Part shown: positions 19,864-31,774 of the stretch, piece after piece
Layout of the letters: each line of letters opens with the position of its first letter
Position numbering within the stretch: position 1 is the first letter of the stretch
DNA from: Paraphysoderma sedebokerense
Taxonomy: Eukaryota > Blastocladiomycota > Physodermatomycetes > Physodermatales > Physodermataceae
Direction: 5' to 3'
Assembly: GCA_025602915.1 (NCBI GenBank)
Contig: JAHLJZ010000040.1
Location: forward strand, 1 to 64,000
DNA length: 64,000 nt
Notes under the pieces: model-generated
What the model was told of the DNA's origin: nothing
Database searches by the model: none
Seen by the model: only the letters and a program-made list of their open reading frames with translations
Position numbers and translations under genes: made by a program

Positions 19864-22800
19864 ATGTCGTCCCAACACAGGCTGTTCTACGTTGACGGCC
19901 TTCGATTCATTGCTGCTCTGTTCATTCTCAATGCAAATTACTTTAATCTGACAATTCCTGCTAATGCCATCCCTCCAGATTTCCCCGCATTTTGGTTCAG
20001 GTACGAAACTGACAAATCATAAAGCAATTCTTTACTCGATTCTAATGATCACTCAACCCTAATCGCAGGAACCAAAGCTGGGCTATATCGCTCTTCTTCG
20101 TCATCACTGGTCGTATCCTGGCGCATTCGTCGATTTTCAGACCCAGAAACAGTAGCGCCGATTCGACAACCCCACTGATCAATTGGTTCAAAGTCTCTAA
20201 AGGCTTCATTGTCAGAATTTTTCGATTCGTTCTACCTGTTTTTGTCATTTCAATACTGCAAGCCAAGTTGTGCCAGACTGGGAAAACCGATCTTGCCGGT
20301 TCAGTCCAGATTCAGCAGACCACCGTTCCATTTACCAAACCCAAATGGTGTGCGATAGCGTCTCAACCCATGTGGTGGGTTTACTATGTCAATTTCGTAA
20401 GTGCTTGAGTAGTTGACGACAACTTCATTGACATATTTTGGCTTACGGTTTGAACATTGTATTTGCTAGTTTACGTGGGACAATGTGCAAATGTTGAATC
20501 AAGTAGGGGGAATGCTATGGCTTACCCCTTGGGCTGTCTGGGGTAACTTCTATTCATTCGTTCTTTATAGTCTGAATGACCGACTAACCTTTCAATGTTC
20601 TTTGTCCAGCCTCGCTCTTCGTCTACTTTATTTTTGCCATGTTCGCGTTACTTCCGTCGAATAGGGTGTTGTTATACGCCGGCCTTCTGCCACTTTGTTG
20701 GATAACCTATAGCTACAATTTTGTACGTATTGAATCACATCTTTTCCCAAGGATTTCCAAAATCGTGGTGAATAACCTCGTGTTTTGTCGCTCAGGCTGC
20801 TCTATTGGGTATCATAATTGCCGATTTGTCCATGTCTGGTCACTTTGATCAAGTAAAGACATTGACACCGTGGAAGCGTCACTCAATAGCCATTCTCGCT
20901 CTCCTCGTCATGTTTCTCTTGATTTTCGTCAGAGACCTCGCTTTACCGATGGATAAAGTCTTTGCCAGTATTCAGCGATTTCCAACACCACAGGTACGAT
21001 ATTTCTGCACAAACAGATTGATCTCGTCTGACTCGTCTTAACAATCCGATTCTGTTGCATGAAAATGTTTAGATTAAATTTTCGGACTGTCTGTCAGCTT
21101 TTTATCTCGTTTTGGCAACGGAAATGAGCTATCCTTTGCAAAAAGTTTTTTCTAATATTGTTTTCAGATACCTCGGTCGGGTTTGTTGAACTCTCTGGTT
21201 TCTAATCGTCTAATTTCCCATTCATTGCGCTAACGATCCCTCAATCTGTCAGCTATCCTTGGGAATCACCCTTCTTCATCTGTCGTTTGTTTACACGATT
21301 TTCCCGGCAATTGCTTCGTCAAGCGAGTCACCTAACGTTGCAGGAGCCTATTTTGCGATTCTGGCTGTCACCATTATCACATCTGCGATCTTTCATTTCG
21401 TCGTTGAAATACCAAGTCTGGCAATAGGACATTGGTTTTGGACATTCCTAGTGTCGCGGCGCGGTCTGAATGATGATTTGAACAGTTTGCCTAGTGATAT
21501 GTTGGAAACCTATCGACATTATACGGCATGCTTTTTTGAACGGCCAACTTTCCAACACCGGGACCATAATGAATGGGAAGAAGATAGCCGTACAGAAATG
21601 ACGGAAATCACTCAAGAATCTTTATTAGCGCAAAAGTTCAAGAACGATATTGCTACGAAATCAGCCGCTGATCTAAAAGAAAAAAATAAGTTGTCCGGCG
21701 AGAAAGAACCTCCGCACGAGCGAGTCGCCACCCTCGATCAAATTACAGTCGATGATCCATCAAAGGCAACGTTTGGCGAATCCAACGATACCCTTCCTCC
21801 TCTCCCTCCATTGGAGCAGTCCAACCAAACTCGTCGTCAAGATCAGAAACAAACTGAAACTGATCAATCAAAAAAACCGCTAGACTCCAACCCACCTCCG
21901 ACATCAGTGTCTGCGCGACCTACAACTGGCAGACTCGAATTTTTAGACGGGATCAGAGGCATCGCTATGACTGTTGTCTTCAATAATCATTATTTCTATA
22001 GTATATTAGACTCGAAGGATCCGCTAACAATGACTTATGGACGATTTTTGCATATGTTTCGGTAGGGTCCTTGTCATCATTCTTGACATCATTTTCTATT
22101 CCCTAACGAGATTTTGAAATACTTTTGTATCCAGAAATGGACAATTCGCACTCGCCGTCTTTTTTATTATTTCGGGTCGAGTCATCACTCTCTCCTTCTT
22201 ACGAAAATGTCGTTCAGTCATTGAAAAAGCCTGCAAACAATTACCCTCCCCCTCTTCGGATTCTACCTCGTCTGCTGAGCCATCTCGGACATTGCCGGAA
22301 TCAGCAAACAAATCATTAAATCCGCATTATTTTGCCCTATCTGCGTCTTTGTTCCGTCGCTTGTTCCGTCTCGGTGTACCGGTGGTCGTAACTGCAATCT
22401 TACAATATGAAATTTGCGTGAATGGGTATACTGATATTGCAATCAAAGCCGATAAAGAAGTATTGAAAGGTTCAGGTTTGGGAAGACCAGAGTGGTGTTT
22501 TATAAATGATGATGTCGGTGGATGGATGGGATTCGTGATTGATGTGGTACGGTGTTTGCTTTTATTTTCTGAATCGATACAAAAATTGATAGGCTGACGT
22601 GTTCCTGCGTTCTGTGTAGTTTGCGGATAGAAGGCATTCGTATATTCTAGGACGTGGGAGTACTCTATGGTCTATTTACGTGCAATTTTGGGGTTCGTAT
22701 CTTTGCGATTTCTTCCATTTGATGTTGGATAGATGCTAACAATTTCTAACTCGTATTATATTAGGCTCGATCTATATTTATATTCTTTCAATGATTATTG

Positions 22801-23827
22801 TGTATATCAGCTCCAGCGTTAGGAGATATTTCTTTTTCTTCTGCATTTTTATGTGGACCATGTACACTTATAATTTTAATTTGGTATGCCTCTCTTTCAT
22901 CGTCTTATACGTCGATTTTTCCCTAACATAGTGTTTTTTGTAGCTCTTTGCTGCTGGTCTGCTTCTCTGTGACCTACACGCCGCATCATTCCTCACCAAG
23001 CTCAAGAACCTTAAACTATCTGATAAATTACCTCTTCAAATTTTCCTTATTGGTATATCGTTGTTATTTTTGGGTTCTAATATCGTCAGTGATCCCGTCG
23101 ATTTTTGGGCAGTAAAATGGATGATTAGAGATGGGGTTACAAATCATCCGATGGATTGGCCGGTCGCTGTATGTATCCCTTCGTGACTTCATGAAGTCTT
23201 TTTTCTTTGAGATTACCGTGCGATGATTGATTCTAACTTGTTGGTGTTTATAAGATGTACCCGTCTAGATGGATTCCAGCAGTTTTAATCATGCTTTGGA
23301 TTGAAATCAGCCCTTTCGCTCAACGATTTTTGATGTTTAGATTTTTTAAGTTTGTCGGAAAGGTACGTCTATCAATTAAAATTTTCACATTAAAGATCAG
23401 GCGACGCTGTTTCTCATTATTCTCATCTATTCAGGTGTCATTTGGGTTCTACCTTCTCCAATTCACATTTATTTATGCTGTCCTCCCTCATCTTGTTATC
23501 TACCTGAACGCTCAATCATTTTCGTTTTCCGCTATCGTCGGGTTATCCTGGTTTATCCTGATGTTACTGATGATTCCAGCGTCTTATCTATTTTACATTA
23601 TCGTCGAAGAAAATTCTACAAAATTTAGCAGATGGTTATGGAATTTTTTGTATGTCTCTGAACCAAACGAAATCGATCAGTTACCAAAGAAAAGTGGTAA
23701 AGCGATGGTTCATGGCGTGAAAAATTTACCCGCGAGGTTGGTGGGGTGGGGTAAATGTAAGATTGAAGGTGTACAAACGTCGAGCAGAAATTTTGTTACA
23801 ACTGTGAAGAAATTGGGTAGGAAGTAA
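19864..23827 (+). CDS. Tandem acyltransferase-3 (AT3) fusion protein
   Basis: Thirteen exons: 19864-20000, 20069-20396, 20470-20542, 20610-20722, 20796-20993, 21073-21180, 21253-22061, 22135-22546, 22620-22692, 22765-22883, 22944-23168, 23255-23362, 23435-23827; 1,031 residues. Two AT3 (OafA/NodX-type) multi-pass domains: residues 1-400 (FYVDGLRFIAALFI, LFFVITGRI, YPLQKVF) and 546-1031 (RLEFLDGIRGIAM, VFFIISGRV, FGFYLLQFTF), joined by a charged, Pro/Thr-rich linker inside exon 7. Introns fall at equivalent places and phases in both halves, and paired exons have equal lengths (73/73, 108/108). The family histidine after the first helix is present in half two (NNHYF) but is Asn in half one (NANYF). 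Expected to O-acylate a lipid or glycan; substrate unknown. Confidence 0.82.
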
Positions 23828-25400
23828 AAAAGTAAAAGAAAAGAGTAACGGGTATTAGCGTAGTGTGAGTGTGTTACTGTGTATGTTGGCTAAAGATCTG
23901 TAGAATCCGTTCAATTTTTAGTGGTGCGTTAGTGCGCACTAGGAGTATTCATTCAATGGTTTTGTTTATATTTTATTGTAAATTTATTGTATTGGGTTAA
24001 ATAATCATTCTATAATACGTAGCGTCGGATATTGTTGATTAACTGTGATTGCGGTAAACATGTACTTGATGCAATTTAAATGATGTAGTTGGCTAAACAC
24101 GACAAAAGTCCAAATCGAAGTAGTAGCCTTGACTCCTCCTACCCTTTCGTCCACTCACACCGAACAGCGACACGTCGTAGCAGGGCGGACTCCTCCTACC
24201 TACCCTCTCGTTCACTCGCACCAAAAGTATACACACGCAGGAGCAGCCCGGACTCCTCCTACTATGGTTAGCCACCAAACATGATAAAAGTTTAATAAGT
24301 CGTAGCCGCCAGGACTCCTCATGGCTCCTACTATGCACATGGTTAGCCTGTAACGCCTTAGATTAATTCAAGAGGACGTGTTGTGGACTTTTGGTGCGAG
24401 TGAACCAAGAAGTAGGAGGAGTCCAGGCTGCTACGACGTGTTAAAATTTTGGCGTGTTTGGCAATAGGAGTCGCTGCTTGGTGATTGTGAACGAAAGGGT
24501 AGGAGGAGCCGAGTTGGTTACTACTTACTGAATTTGGACTTTTAATCATGTTTGGCTAAACATATTTAGTAGCCAGGAGGAGTTCGGGCTGCTCCTGCGT
24601 GTGTATACTTTTTGGTGCGAGTGAACCACGAATCGGGCTGCTACGCGTTGGACTTTGATCATATTTGGTGGCTAACCATAGTAGGAGCCAGGAGGAATCC
24701 GGGCTGCTACGACTTTTAAAAACTTCTATCATGTTTGAGTAAACAAAGGAGTCCGGGCTGCTACGATCTATTGGACTTTTATTATGTTTGGCTAACCATA
24801 GTAGCGGGAGTTCAGGCTGCTACGATCTATTGGACTTTTATTATGTTTGGCTAACCATAGTAGGAGGAGTCCCGGCTGCTACGACTTTAAGTCGTGTTTG
24901 GCCGAACAAGTAGGAGGAGTCACTACCATTGAAACAACCATGAAAACAATGACAAAATATGTTATTTTTGATCAATGTTGAAAAATAAACATATTGATGT
25001 CGAATCTTCCAATCAATTAATATTCATACTTCCAAGATACTTCATGATGGCATCGGCCCGACCGGTTGAAGTAGGAATAATTGGAGCCGTCGCTTCCTAC
25101 TTCGTCCTTTTAGTACCTCTTAGTACACTTTCATCGTGTAGCCACACATATTGACCGAAATCGAAGAAGCAGATCATGTATGCGCAGTGAGCAAGAACTG
25201 CCACGTGATTCTATATTAGGAATCACGTGTTTTTGTCTTGCCTTGTCTCAGGTGCAGAAATTGGACATGGCGTTTCTGTGTGTGACTTTGAGGATATGAG
25301 ATTTCCGCATTCCACACTCAAATTGCAAGCGACATTTTCTGCGATATAGCTCAATTCAGAGACAACTACATCAATTCTTTGCAGTAGAAGAGGCTCCCGA
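23828..25400. other. Non-coding stretch holding the repeat block
   Basis: From 23828 to 24084 lies the 3' flank of the acyltransferase gene. The repeat block follows, and 24921-25400 is the 5' flank of the next gene. Short open frames within it are repeat translations. Confidence 0.5.
24085..24920. repeat. Block of inverted and tandem repeats (gtaggaggagtc family)
   Basis: A roughly 0.83-kb block in which short modules recur in both orientations. The left part (24085-24340) carries gactcctcctac modules; the right part (24380-24920) carries gtaggaggagtc modules, and longer stretches are near-reverse-complements. For example, ttcactcgcaccaaaagtat at about 24209 pairs with atactttttggtgcgagtgaa near 24606. 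At the right end a 59-base unit containing ctacgatctattggactt is tandemly repeated (starts 24761, 24820, and a partial one at 24879). No coding capacity and no target-site duplication recognised. The RNA or single strand could fold into a long imperfect hairpin. It may be a non-autonomous element or a local satellite. Confidence 0.75.
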
Positions 25401-27063
25401 ATGGACATTTCGAATACATCAGGGAAGGGGATGTCTTCCTCTCCGCATTCTCCATCTGACTCGGAACACTTCAGTCCCAACGACGATATATCCACTCCGT
25501 TACTTCCCCCGGCTACAACACCGACCCCTCCTCCCCCTTACAACACTTTTACATTCCATACTCTTTCGTCCTCCATTCATCCCAACAGTAACGGCTTCGC
25601 ACCTCTACTGCAATCCGATAACTCATCGACCCCAGGTTCTCCTCAGCCACAAGTGATAATATACACTAATACAGTTGGTATCGGTGAAGGATTGTCAAAT
25701 GCAATTGTACAGCATGAACGAAAGTCAAATTGTTTAGGATGCGTGGGTAAAAAACTTTGCAAGTTGTGTGTGTTTTGTGGGTGTTTGATCATTTTGACAG
25801 TCTTGATTGCACTGGTATGTTGACTTTGATTACCTGGATCTTTGGAACTGATAGTGTATGATATGGGTGCTTGTTTGGTTAACTAATTTTGGGGGTTTTA
25901 TAGTTTTCTTTGAAATCAATGTACAAGGGTACCTGTGAAAACGCTGCCCCTATACTTTCTTCGACTTCGCTGTTGAATATGACTGCGCACCCGAATATGG
26001 ATTCATTCGGAATACAAGCGTTAGGAACTGTGGTATGTTTTTGTTACTCTATGCTACTCTTTTTAATTGGAGCTTGATTTACTGATTGTACATCAAAGAT
26101 GGGGACAGTGACTTACGAAGTTGGCAACGAGTTGTCTGAGAATCTGATTCAGATTAGAACAGATATTAAAAGTTCGAATCCGTCGTTGAAATCGGAAATC
26201 AAATTAATTGAACCGACGGTTGAGAATAAGTGGAATCTAGAAATCGAAACTTCTTCACGGAATTCAATATGGTAATGTCCTCATTCACTTTTGTCGCTTC
26301 CCAGGCAGTTTTGTTTCTTAACGTTGATCGAGTTTGATGATATGAAGCTATACTTACCTAAGCGATTGTCAATTTGAAATACATAGGCCATCATGTGTTT
26401 ATGTGTCCATCAAAGTCCGTGTCCCTAGTCAATTTACACTTCCGATTTCACATTCCCTCGAACTCTCCTCTTTCAACGTGAATCTTTACACCGTTCCGTC
26501 AACGCTCAAAACTTTGTCAATGTCTGTTGCTGACGGCAATATTTTCTTAAAGTCAAAATTATCGTTACCGAATGGTTCGTTAAACGTTGTCAATGGAAAT
26601 ATAGATTGTAGTTTTGAGGATGTAGAGAATCTGGAAGTGATTAGCGTGAATGGAAAGGTTGTGGTTGATGAGGTTCGATTTAATGATGACGCCGTAAAAG
26701 AAGGAAGAAATGTCTCGTTTGTCGGTAAAAGTACGAATGGGATTGTGAAAGTGAATATGGTATGAGTTGATTTCTCAATCGTAATTTGTCACCATTTCGT
26801 TTGCCTCAATTCTAACTCGTTTTGTTTCTCGAAATTTTCAGCCTCTTCCGTCGTTTCCGGTCTCTTTTAGTTTGGCAACAGTTAACGGGCATACCTTACT
26901 TTCTGTTCCATCCAAACCGCAATCCGACATCGAATTCGAAGTTAACCGCCGCGCCAAGAAATCCGGGATTATCAAGCCTTCAAATTCGCGGGACAAGGTT
27001 CCCCCTGTAAATGCCAAAATTGATTTACATACGGTAAATGGCAATGTTGAATTGGTATTGTAG
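25401..27063 (+). CDS. Single-pass membrane protein with repetitive beta-rich extracellular domain
   Basis: Exons 25401-25814, 25904-26032, 26099-26271, 26387-26759 and 26842-27063 give 436 residues ending ELVL. Residues 1-115 are a Ser/Pro-rich cytoplasmic-like tail; a Cys-rich stretch (CLGCVGKKLCKLCVFCGC) leads into one membrane helix at about 122-140. The rest is predicted beta with recurring V-N-G-x motifs (VADGNIFL, VVNGNIDC, SVNGKVVV, STNGIVKV, TVNGHTLL, TVNGNVEL), a pattern seen in DUF4097-like beta-solenoids, and resembles fungal proteins with a juxtamembrane Cys cluster. A type II cell-surface or vacuolar membrane protein is likely. The last exon may splice onward from 27055 to a further open exon at 27307-27441. 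Confidence 0.66.
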
Positions 27064-27306
27064 AAATGTACATTATGCACAGGGCGAGGAGTTGTTTGCC
27101 CAACAATTGCACATGTTATCTAATATTTGCAAGCTCTACATTTTACATATTCATTGGTGTATTTAATCAATCACTCGTCCTGAGTGTTGCAGACAATTGT
27201 TGCTTTTTTTGTATATACTGTTGGTGAATTTGATTCTGCTTGTAGTAAATAAATTCGTGAATATTTTTTGAGTTGTTACTTCACATATTTGTACTGATTC
27301 TTACAG

Positions 27307-27441
27307 AAATCTTCTATCCCGCAACCGCCAGATGAAAGACATTTAACTTTGCAGAATAACCAAATCGAAAATGGAAATCTTATGGTTTATTCAGGAAGAC
27401 CATTTATGATAAAAACTCCTAAACTAGTCGCTGTAGATTAA
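27307..27441 (+). CDS. Possible alternative last exon of the beta-rich membrane protein
   Basis: A GT at 27055 (GTATTG), just before the TAG of the preceding frame, could splice to the CAG ending at 27306, preceded by a CTGAT branch-point-like motif. The 44-codon extension stays in frame, continues the N-G motif style (QIENGNLMVYSG) and ends in TAA at 27439-27441. An AATAAA near 27246-27251 could instead end the shorter transcript, so two alternative 3' ends are plausible. Confidence 0.35.
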   Translation, partial: KSSIPQPPDERHLTLQNNQIENGNLMVYSGRPFMIKTPKLVAVD

Positions 27442-27605
27442 TTCAGAGCAGTCTACATGTATCTTGAACCCGTTATAATACAATCTCTTATGTCGAATTC
27501 TATCGACACAATCCTCCTTTGCGGCGCTATAATTCAAGCACGATAAAGTAACTGCTCTCCACCTCCATGACAAATTTTAGAATATACGCATTGACGTTCA
27601 AAATT

Positions 27606-27965
27606 CTATCCCTGTCGCTGTTTATGCCTGTTATTCTTTTTACACAAAACATATAATCTACCCTTTCTTTTAACCATATAACAATGTTCGCATCGTTTTT
27701 TCACTGTAGCTCGAACCTGGTATGACCGGATGGTTGATCGACAGTTAACGGGATTGACATTTTGTGTTGTAATTTTTGTCAAGGACAAGGAATGTGGTAT
27801 TATGGATGACGATTTGAGATGTTTGAGGGATGGTGCAAGAGAGAGTGAAGAGAGAATTGAAAATGGGCGTGACAAGGAATGGCATGTGGATGAAGGAATC
27901 GATCGGTTGAAAGTGAAAAGACGGGATATGGAAAATGATGAAGATGGACGACGCAGTAGATTCAT
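27606..27965 (-). CDS. RTC6: Mitochondrial large-subunit ribosomal protein bL36m
   Basis: 119 residues. The last 37 ([20 protein letters not shown] through NRHKQRQG) are a clear bL36 with the zinc ligands C-x2-C, C and H and the conserved HKQRQG end. Residues 1-80 form a long Ser/Arg/Leu-rich presequence starting [20 protein letters not shown], typical of mitochondrial targeting. Intronless. The symbol follows the yeast homologue. It is convergent with the preceding gene and divergent from the Bre2 homologue 383 bases away. Confidence 0.9.
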   Translation of the reverse strand: MNLLRRPSSSFSISRLFTFNRSIPSSTCHSLSRPFSILSSLSLAPSLKHLKSSSIIPHSLSLTKITTQNVNPVNCRSTIRSYQVRATVKKRCEHCYMVKRKGRLYVLCKKNNRHKQRQG

Positions 27966-28348
27966 TGTCGATGGTTTAGACTTTACTACAGCAACGATTC
28001 TTCAGGCATATGAATTGGTGACCTAGATTTTGAACAGTGTTTCCATAACAACGTCATTATTATTGTCACGTGCCTCAGATTTTACTATTGCCGCTGTAAG
28101 TGATACACCTCGCCTAAAGATTAAAAAAAGTTGTAAGTAACTATAGCATGATCATAGTCGTTTATTTTGTGAAGTATTTGCTTTTCTGAGAATAGAAGCA
28201 GCGCAATGTCAATCTGTGATTGTCCCATTGGCTGCGAAGGTCATGGAGATTCGGCAAGGGAAGGAAACACGAACTCTGACCGCGGGAACTTTCATGATCA
28301 CTTTACGCCTAAGATCATAACTATTTTCCAACGACATCTCTCTCTGCA
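27966..28348. other. Divergent intergenic region (bL36m / Bre2 homologue)
   Basis: 383 bases between two divergent starts. Contains an A-rich run (gattaaaaaaagttg near 28120) but no gene or clear TATA box. Confidence 0.45.
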
Positions 28349-30913
28349 ATGAGTAAAGCGACCAAAGAGAACAACCTGAAGGAGAATAAAGAGGTCAAGG
28401 AAGCCAAAGAAACTTCCAAAAAACAGAAGAAGCAAACTAAGCAGGACTTGGCAGGATGCATTCGTATTTATCTTGCACTTTCTCATTCCTTTGAAGTTGT
28501 CTTTGCTTTCTTTTTATTCGGTCAAATATATTAAAAGTAATATCTGTCCTTATGTGGAGTGCTTACGCGGCTCTACATCTTTGAAATTATTATTAGTCCT
28601 CTATCCCGATCTTGATGACCCGAATGAACCTGTTCGAATGAGTAGAGTTAATACTCATACGGCTGAGAAAGTTAAATTATCAGAAGACGAAAGAACCGTG
28701 TGGAATGATGACGTTTGTAGTTTTCTATTCATTTCTCTGAAATCACCTGCGTCGAAAACGAGGATATGTGATAGAGCCCGCTAACAAATCCAACCCATAT
28801 ATATTTTGTTTGACTTATAATTTTCAATTTGCATTACAACATCCGCAACGCAGGGCTATAGAATGGCAAAAGCGACGCACGGAGTCACCGAAGGTATATG
28901 GTACTTTGAGGTGTGCATCGAGAAACCGTTAAGCGAGTCTGGAATGACGAGGTATGCAACGATTTTATCCCTGTTAATTCTTTATGATTGATTAAGTTTT
29001 CGTTTTGGATTCGGCGTTAGAATTGGATGGTCTCAAATTAGCGGGGATTTGAATGCACCTTGTGGATACGATTTGTTCAGTTACTCTTATCGCGGTCAAC
29101 CAGGGTCGTTATTTCATCAATCTAAGGGTATATTAAAGGATTCATATTCCCCGGGATACGGTGAGTTATTTTCTGCCACTTACAGCTCCGCTTCCCTTGA
29201 CGTCGTACGTTTGTTTCCGTAATGTACTGACTTATTTGGATTGATCAGTGCCAGGGGACATACTTGGCATCCTTATATCCCTTCCACAGTTGACTAACGA
29301 TGAAACGGCGGTGCTTGAGAATCGAAGATGGAAATACATTACGCCTTATGCTCGTTTCCCTGAGAAGGAGCCATTGCCTAAGAAACTAGGGAGTGAGATT
29401 CGATATTTCAAAAACGGAATTGACCTTGGTGTTGCCTTTTCTGATTTGATGCTGGGTGAGTGCGAAATCCTTCTCTTGCACATTATCCAAATATCTGTAT
29501 CGGGAATATCCAGCTTTTCTGATTTTATCGTATTCAGGGAAATACTATCCATGTATCTCATCATACATGGGAGGACGCGCAACCGCCAATTTTGGACCCG
29601 ATTTCAAATTTCCGCCTCCATCAGCTTATCAGGCCACATCATTCCATGAAGCGATGAAACTATACAAGCCACCTGTACTGCCGCCTGGAACTTTCTTGGT
29701 TTCACCTACCCGGACAAACAACCTTGGTTTCTCGAAAACAGCAGACCGAAACGACGACGCAAACAATAATGGAGAAGGCATTGGACCCGGAGGAGCTCAT
29801 AAAAATGGGGGCTTTATGGGAAGATTAATGGATAATGAGACAGGAGGAGCCACGGAAAACGAAACGACAGGAACGGAAATTGATCCGGCGGATCCTTTCC
29901 CTTCCATGCAAACTCCATCATTACAATCTGTTTTACAGAACCGGTCAGGTGCAAAAGTGAAATCTTCGAAATTCAGTTCCGCCTCCTCGTCGTTAAAGAG
30001 GAAACCTCAAGACGCTCACCCCAATCAACCTGTTTCAAAGCGTGGGAGAGGAAGAGGTCGCGGTAGGGGAAGAGGTAGAGTCGTAAGTGAAAAAGCTGAG
30101 CCTGAACAGTACACTGAAATCGATGATCATCATAGTATGGAAACGATAGATTTAGAGCAGGCTATCTACCCCACGACCAATCCGGTTGAAGACGTTGAAG
30201 TGAACGAACAATCGCAATTTCAAGCATTCACGCCCAATGGAAACGAAACGGAAGACGATGGCAATAGTCAAATCAGTATCATCTCAAAAGAATCCCACGT
30301 TAATATTGTAGATGATACGGAATCAGTAATCGAAAGTGAAATTGATGTGGATGGCGACATTGAAGTTGAAGAAATTTCGGTCATTGATGATGATCTTGGT
30401 GACGATGTGCCTCTGAAGGATGAGGATGAAGACGTGGATGTAGATATCGAAGGAAACAGTGACATCGGCGGCTTCAACAACGAAAAGGAAACAAGTAATC
30501 AAAGTCTGGATACAGATTCAAGTTTTAACGTGACCCAATCCAAGGCTGACCGCCAAAATCCGCAATCGTCGATATCCACTTCAGCGAGGGAGTCGCAAAA
30601 TACCCATGTAAATAGTCGATGTAAAGATGGCGTTGATCGTCACTCCTCCCAATCCAACTCGCGTCAGTCTGGGTCCCCAACACATCCAATCTCTGATACT
30701 GGTGCATCGCAACCAGAAGTACATGAAATTGGAATTATAAAATCTGATCATACCCTTGAAGAAAGAAGTAATAATAACGGAATAACGAATGTCGACTTAA
30801 AAACAAGTCAGATTGTTTCTGAGAATGAAGGTAATGAAGAAAGGGAAAGTGTAAGTCCACGGGCCCTTAGAGATGAAGATACAGAAAGTGAAGTGATCGT
30901 GGATATGGAATGA
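28349..30913 (+). CDS. BRE2: Bre2/Ash2L homologue, COMPASS SPRY subunit
   Basis: Exons 28349-28463, 28597-28712, 28854-28951, 29021-29160, 29249-29455 and 29538-30913 give 683 residues. After a short Lys-rich start, residues about 75-270 form the Ash2L/Bre2-type SPRY domain: YRMAKATHGVTEGIWYFEV, RIGWSQISGDLNAPCGYD, FSYSYRGQPGSLFHQSKG, GYVPGDILGILISLP, EIRYFKNGIDLGVAF and ATANFGPDFKFPPP. As in yeast Bre2, no PHD/winged-helix domain precedes it. It would stimulate Set1 histone H3K4 methylation in the nucleus. The C-terminal ~400 residues are disordered, with an RGRGRGRGRGR run and long Asp/Glu-rich stretches, unusual for this family. Exon 1-2 joining (donor 28464, acceptor at 28596) is the least certain splice. 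Confidence 0.85.
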
Positions 30914-31774
30914 AGCTCTACTTGAAACGATGAATGGAAACGCTGGCATTCCTCGGTGATAGCTCTTGAGCGAAATTTGTATATACCCTTCAAGTTGTAG
31001 TTAAACGTACGGTGTCATCTTATTCTACCGACAAGTCCGCTTTGTTTGTACATTTTTAGTGTATCTCAGATAATCAGTGAATGCCAAATCTCAGTGTATT
31101 TTGTATTTAAAATTATATTGGTGGAACACAACTTGTATTAATACATTGGTTTGGTTGTAACACTAATCCAAACTGACCACCAAGCAGGAGCCCGCGTCTA
31201 TAAATAGAATCGGTGCTGGCGATTTGCAAGATGCCTCAATATAGTAGCTTGCCAAATATTGTAAGCACGGTTGAACACTGGAATACTGCGACATCTCTCC
31301 GAATTCCGGATTCAGCTTTCATCAATCCCCTCAATCACTGACGTTTACTTCTGATTTAGCCAGCGTTCCTTTCTGATTTAGTCATTACGTGATGTCGGGA
31401 TTGAAGTCACTCTATGTTTCCGGCCCATGCGCTACATTATAATATAATTCTACGATGAAACTGTATATTGTAAGTCTTAATGCAATGAAATGTCTTATAG
31501 TTGTATGTGACACATCCAACGCTGTCCCACAGAAAGAAGCTTTTTGAAAGCCACCTAACTATAATCGACGTTTTATTTCCACTATTATGGCGGCCAGGGC
31601 AAGCGCGAGTTGCGACAACTTATGCGGTGCTACGCGACGTTTCGAAACCCCAAAAAATTGACACAATGTAACGAAATCAGAAGTTCAAACAAGTCGGGAT
31701 GCGCAAAATAGGGTATATAAAGCGGTGAATGGAAGGATGATGGATAATCAGCAGATTTTCATCGTAACGAAATC
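30914..31774. other. Intergenic region with promoter of the secreted Asn-rich gene
   Basis: No coding region seen. A strong TATATAAAG lies at 31716-31724, 51 bases before the ATG at 31775. Confidence 0.5.
31716..31724 (+). promoter_or_regulatory. TATA box of the secreted Asn/Ser-rich gene
   Basis: TATATAAAG, the best TATA match in the window, 51 bases upstream of ATG 31775. Confidence 0.6.

Noticed and set aside
23363-23434. Reading the last acyltransferase intron as coding, since its 72 bases are open in frame
   Set aside because: It has good splice sites, and the equivalent place in the first half (21181-21252, also 72 bases) is an intron; removing it restores the aligned sequence FVGK|VSFGF.
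24089-24549. Ser/Arg-rich open frames in the repeat block
   Set aside because: They are translations of the repeats in both orientations, with no start context or homology.
26165-26185. A gttcgaatcc-like string suggesting a tRNA T-loop
   Set aside because: It lies in a coding exon, and no cloverleaf arms could be placed around it.
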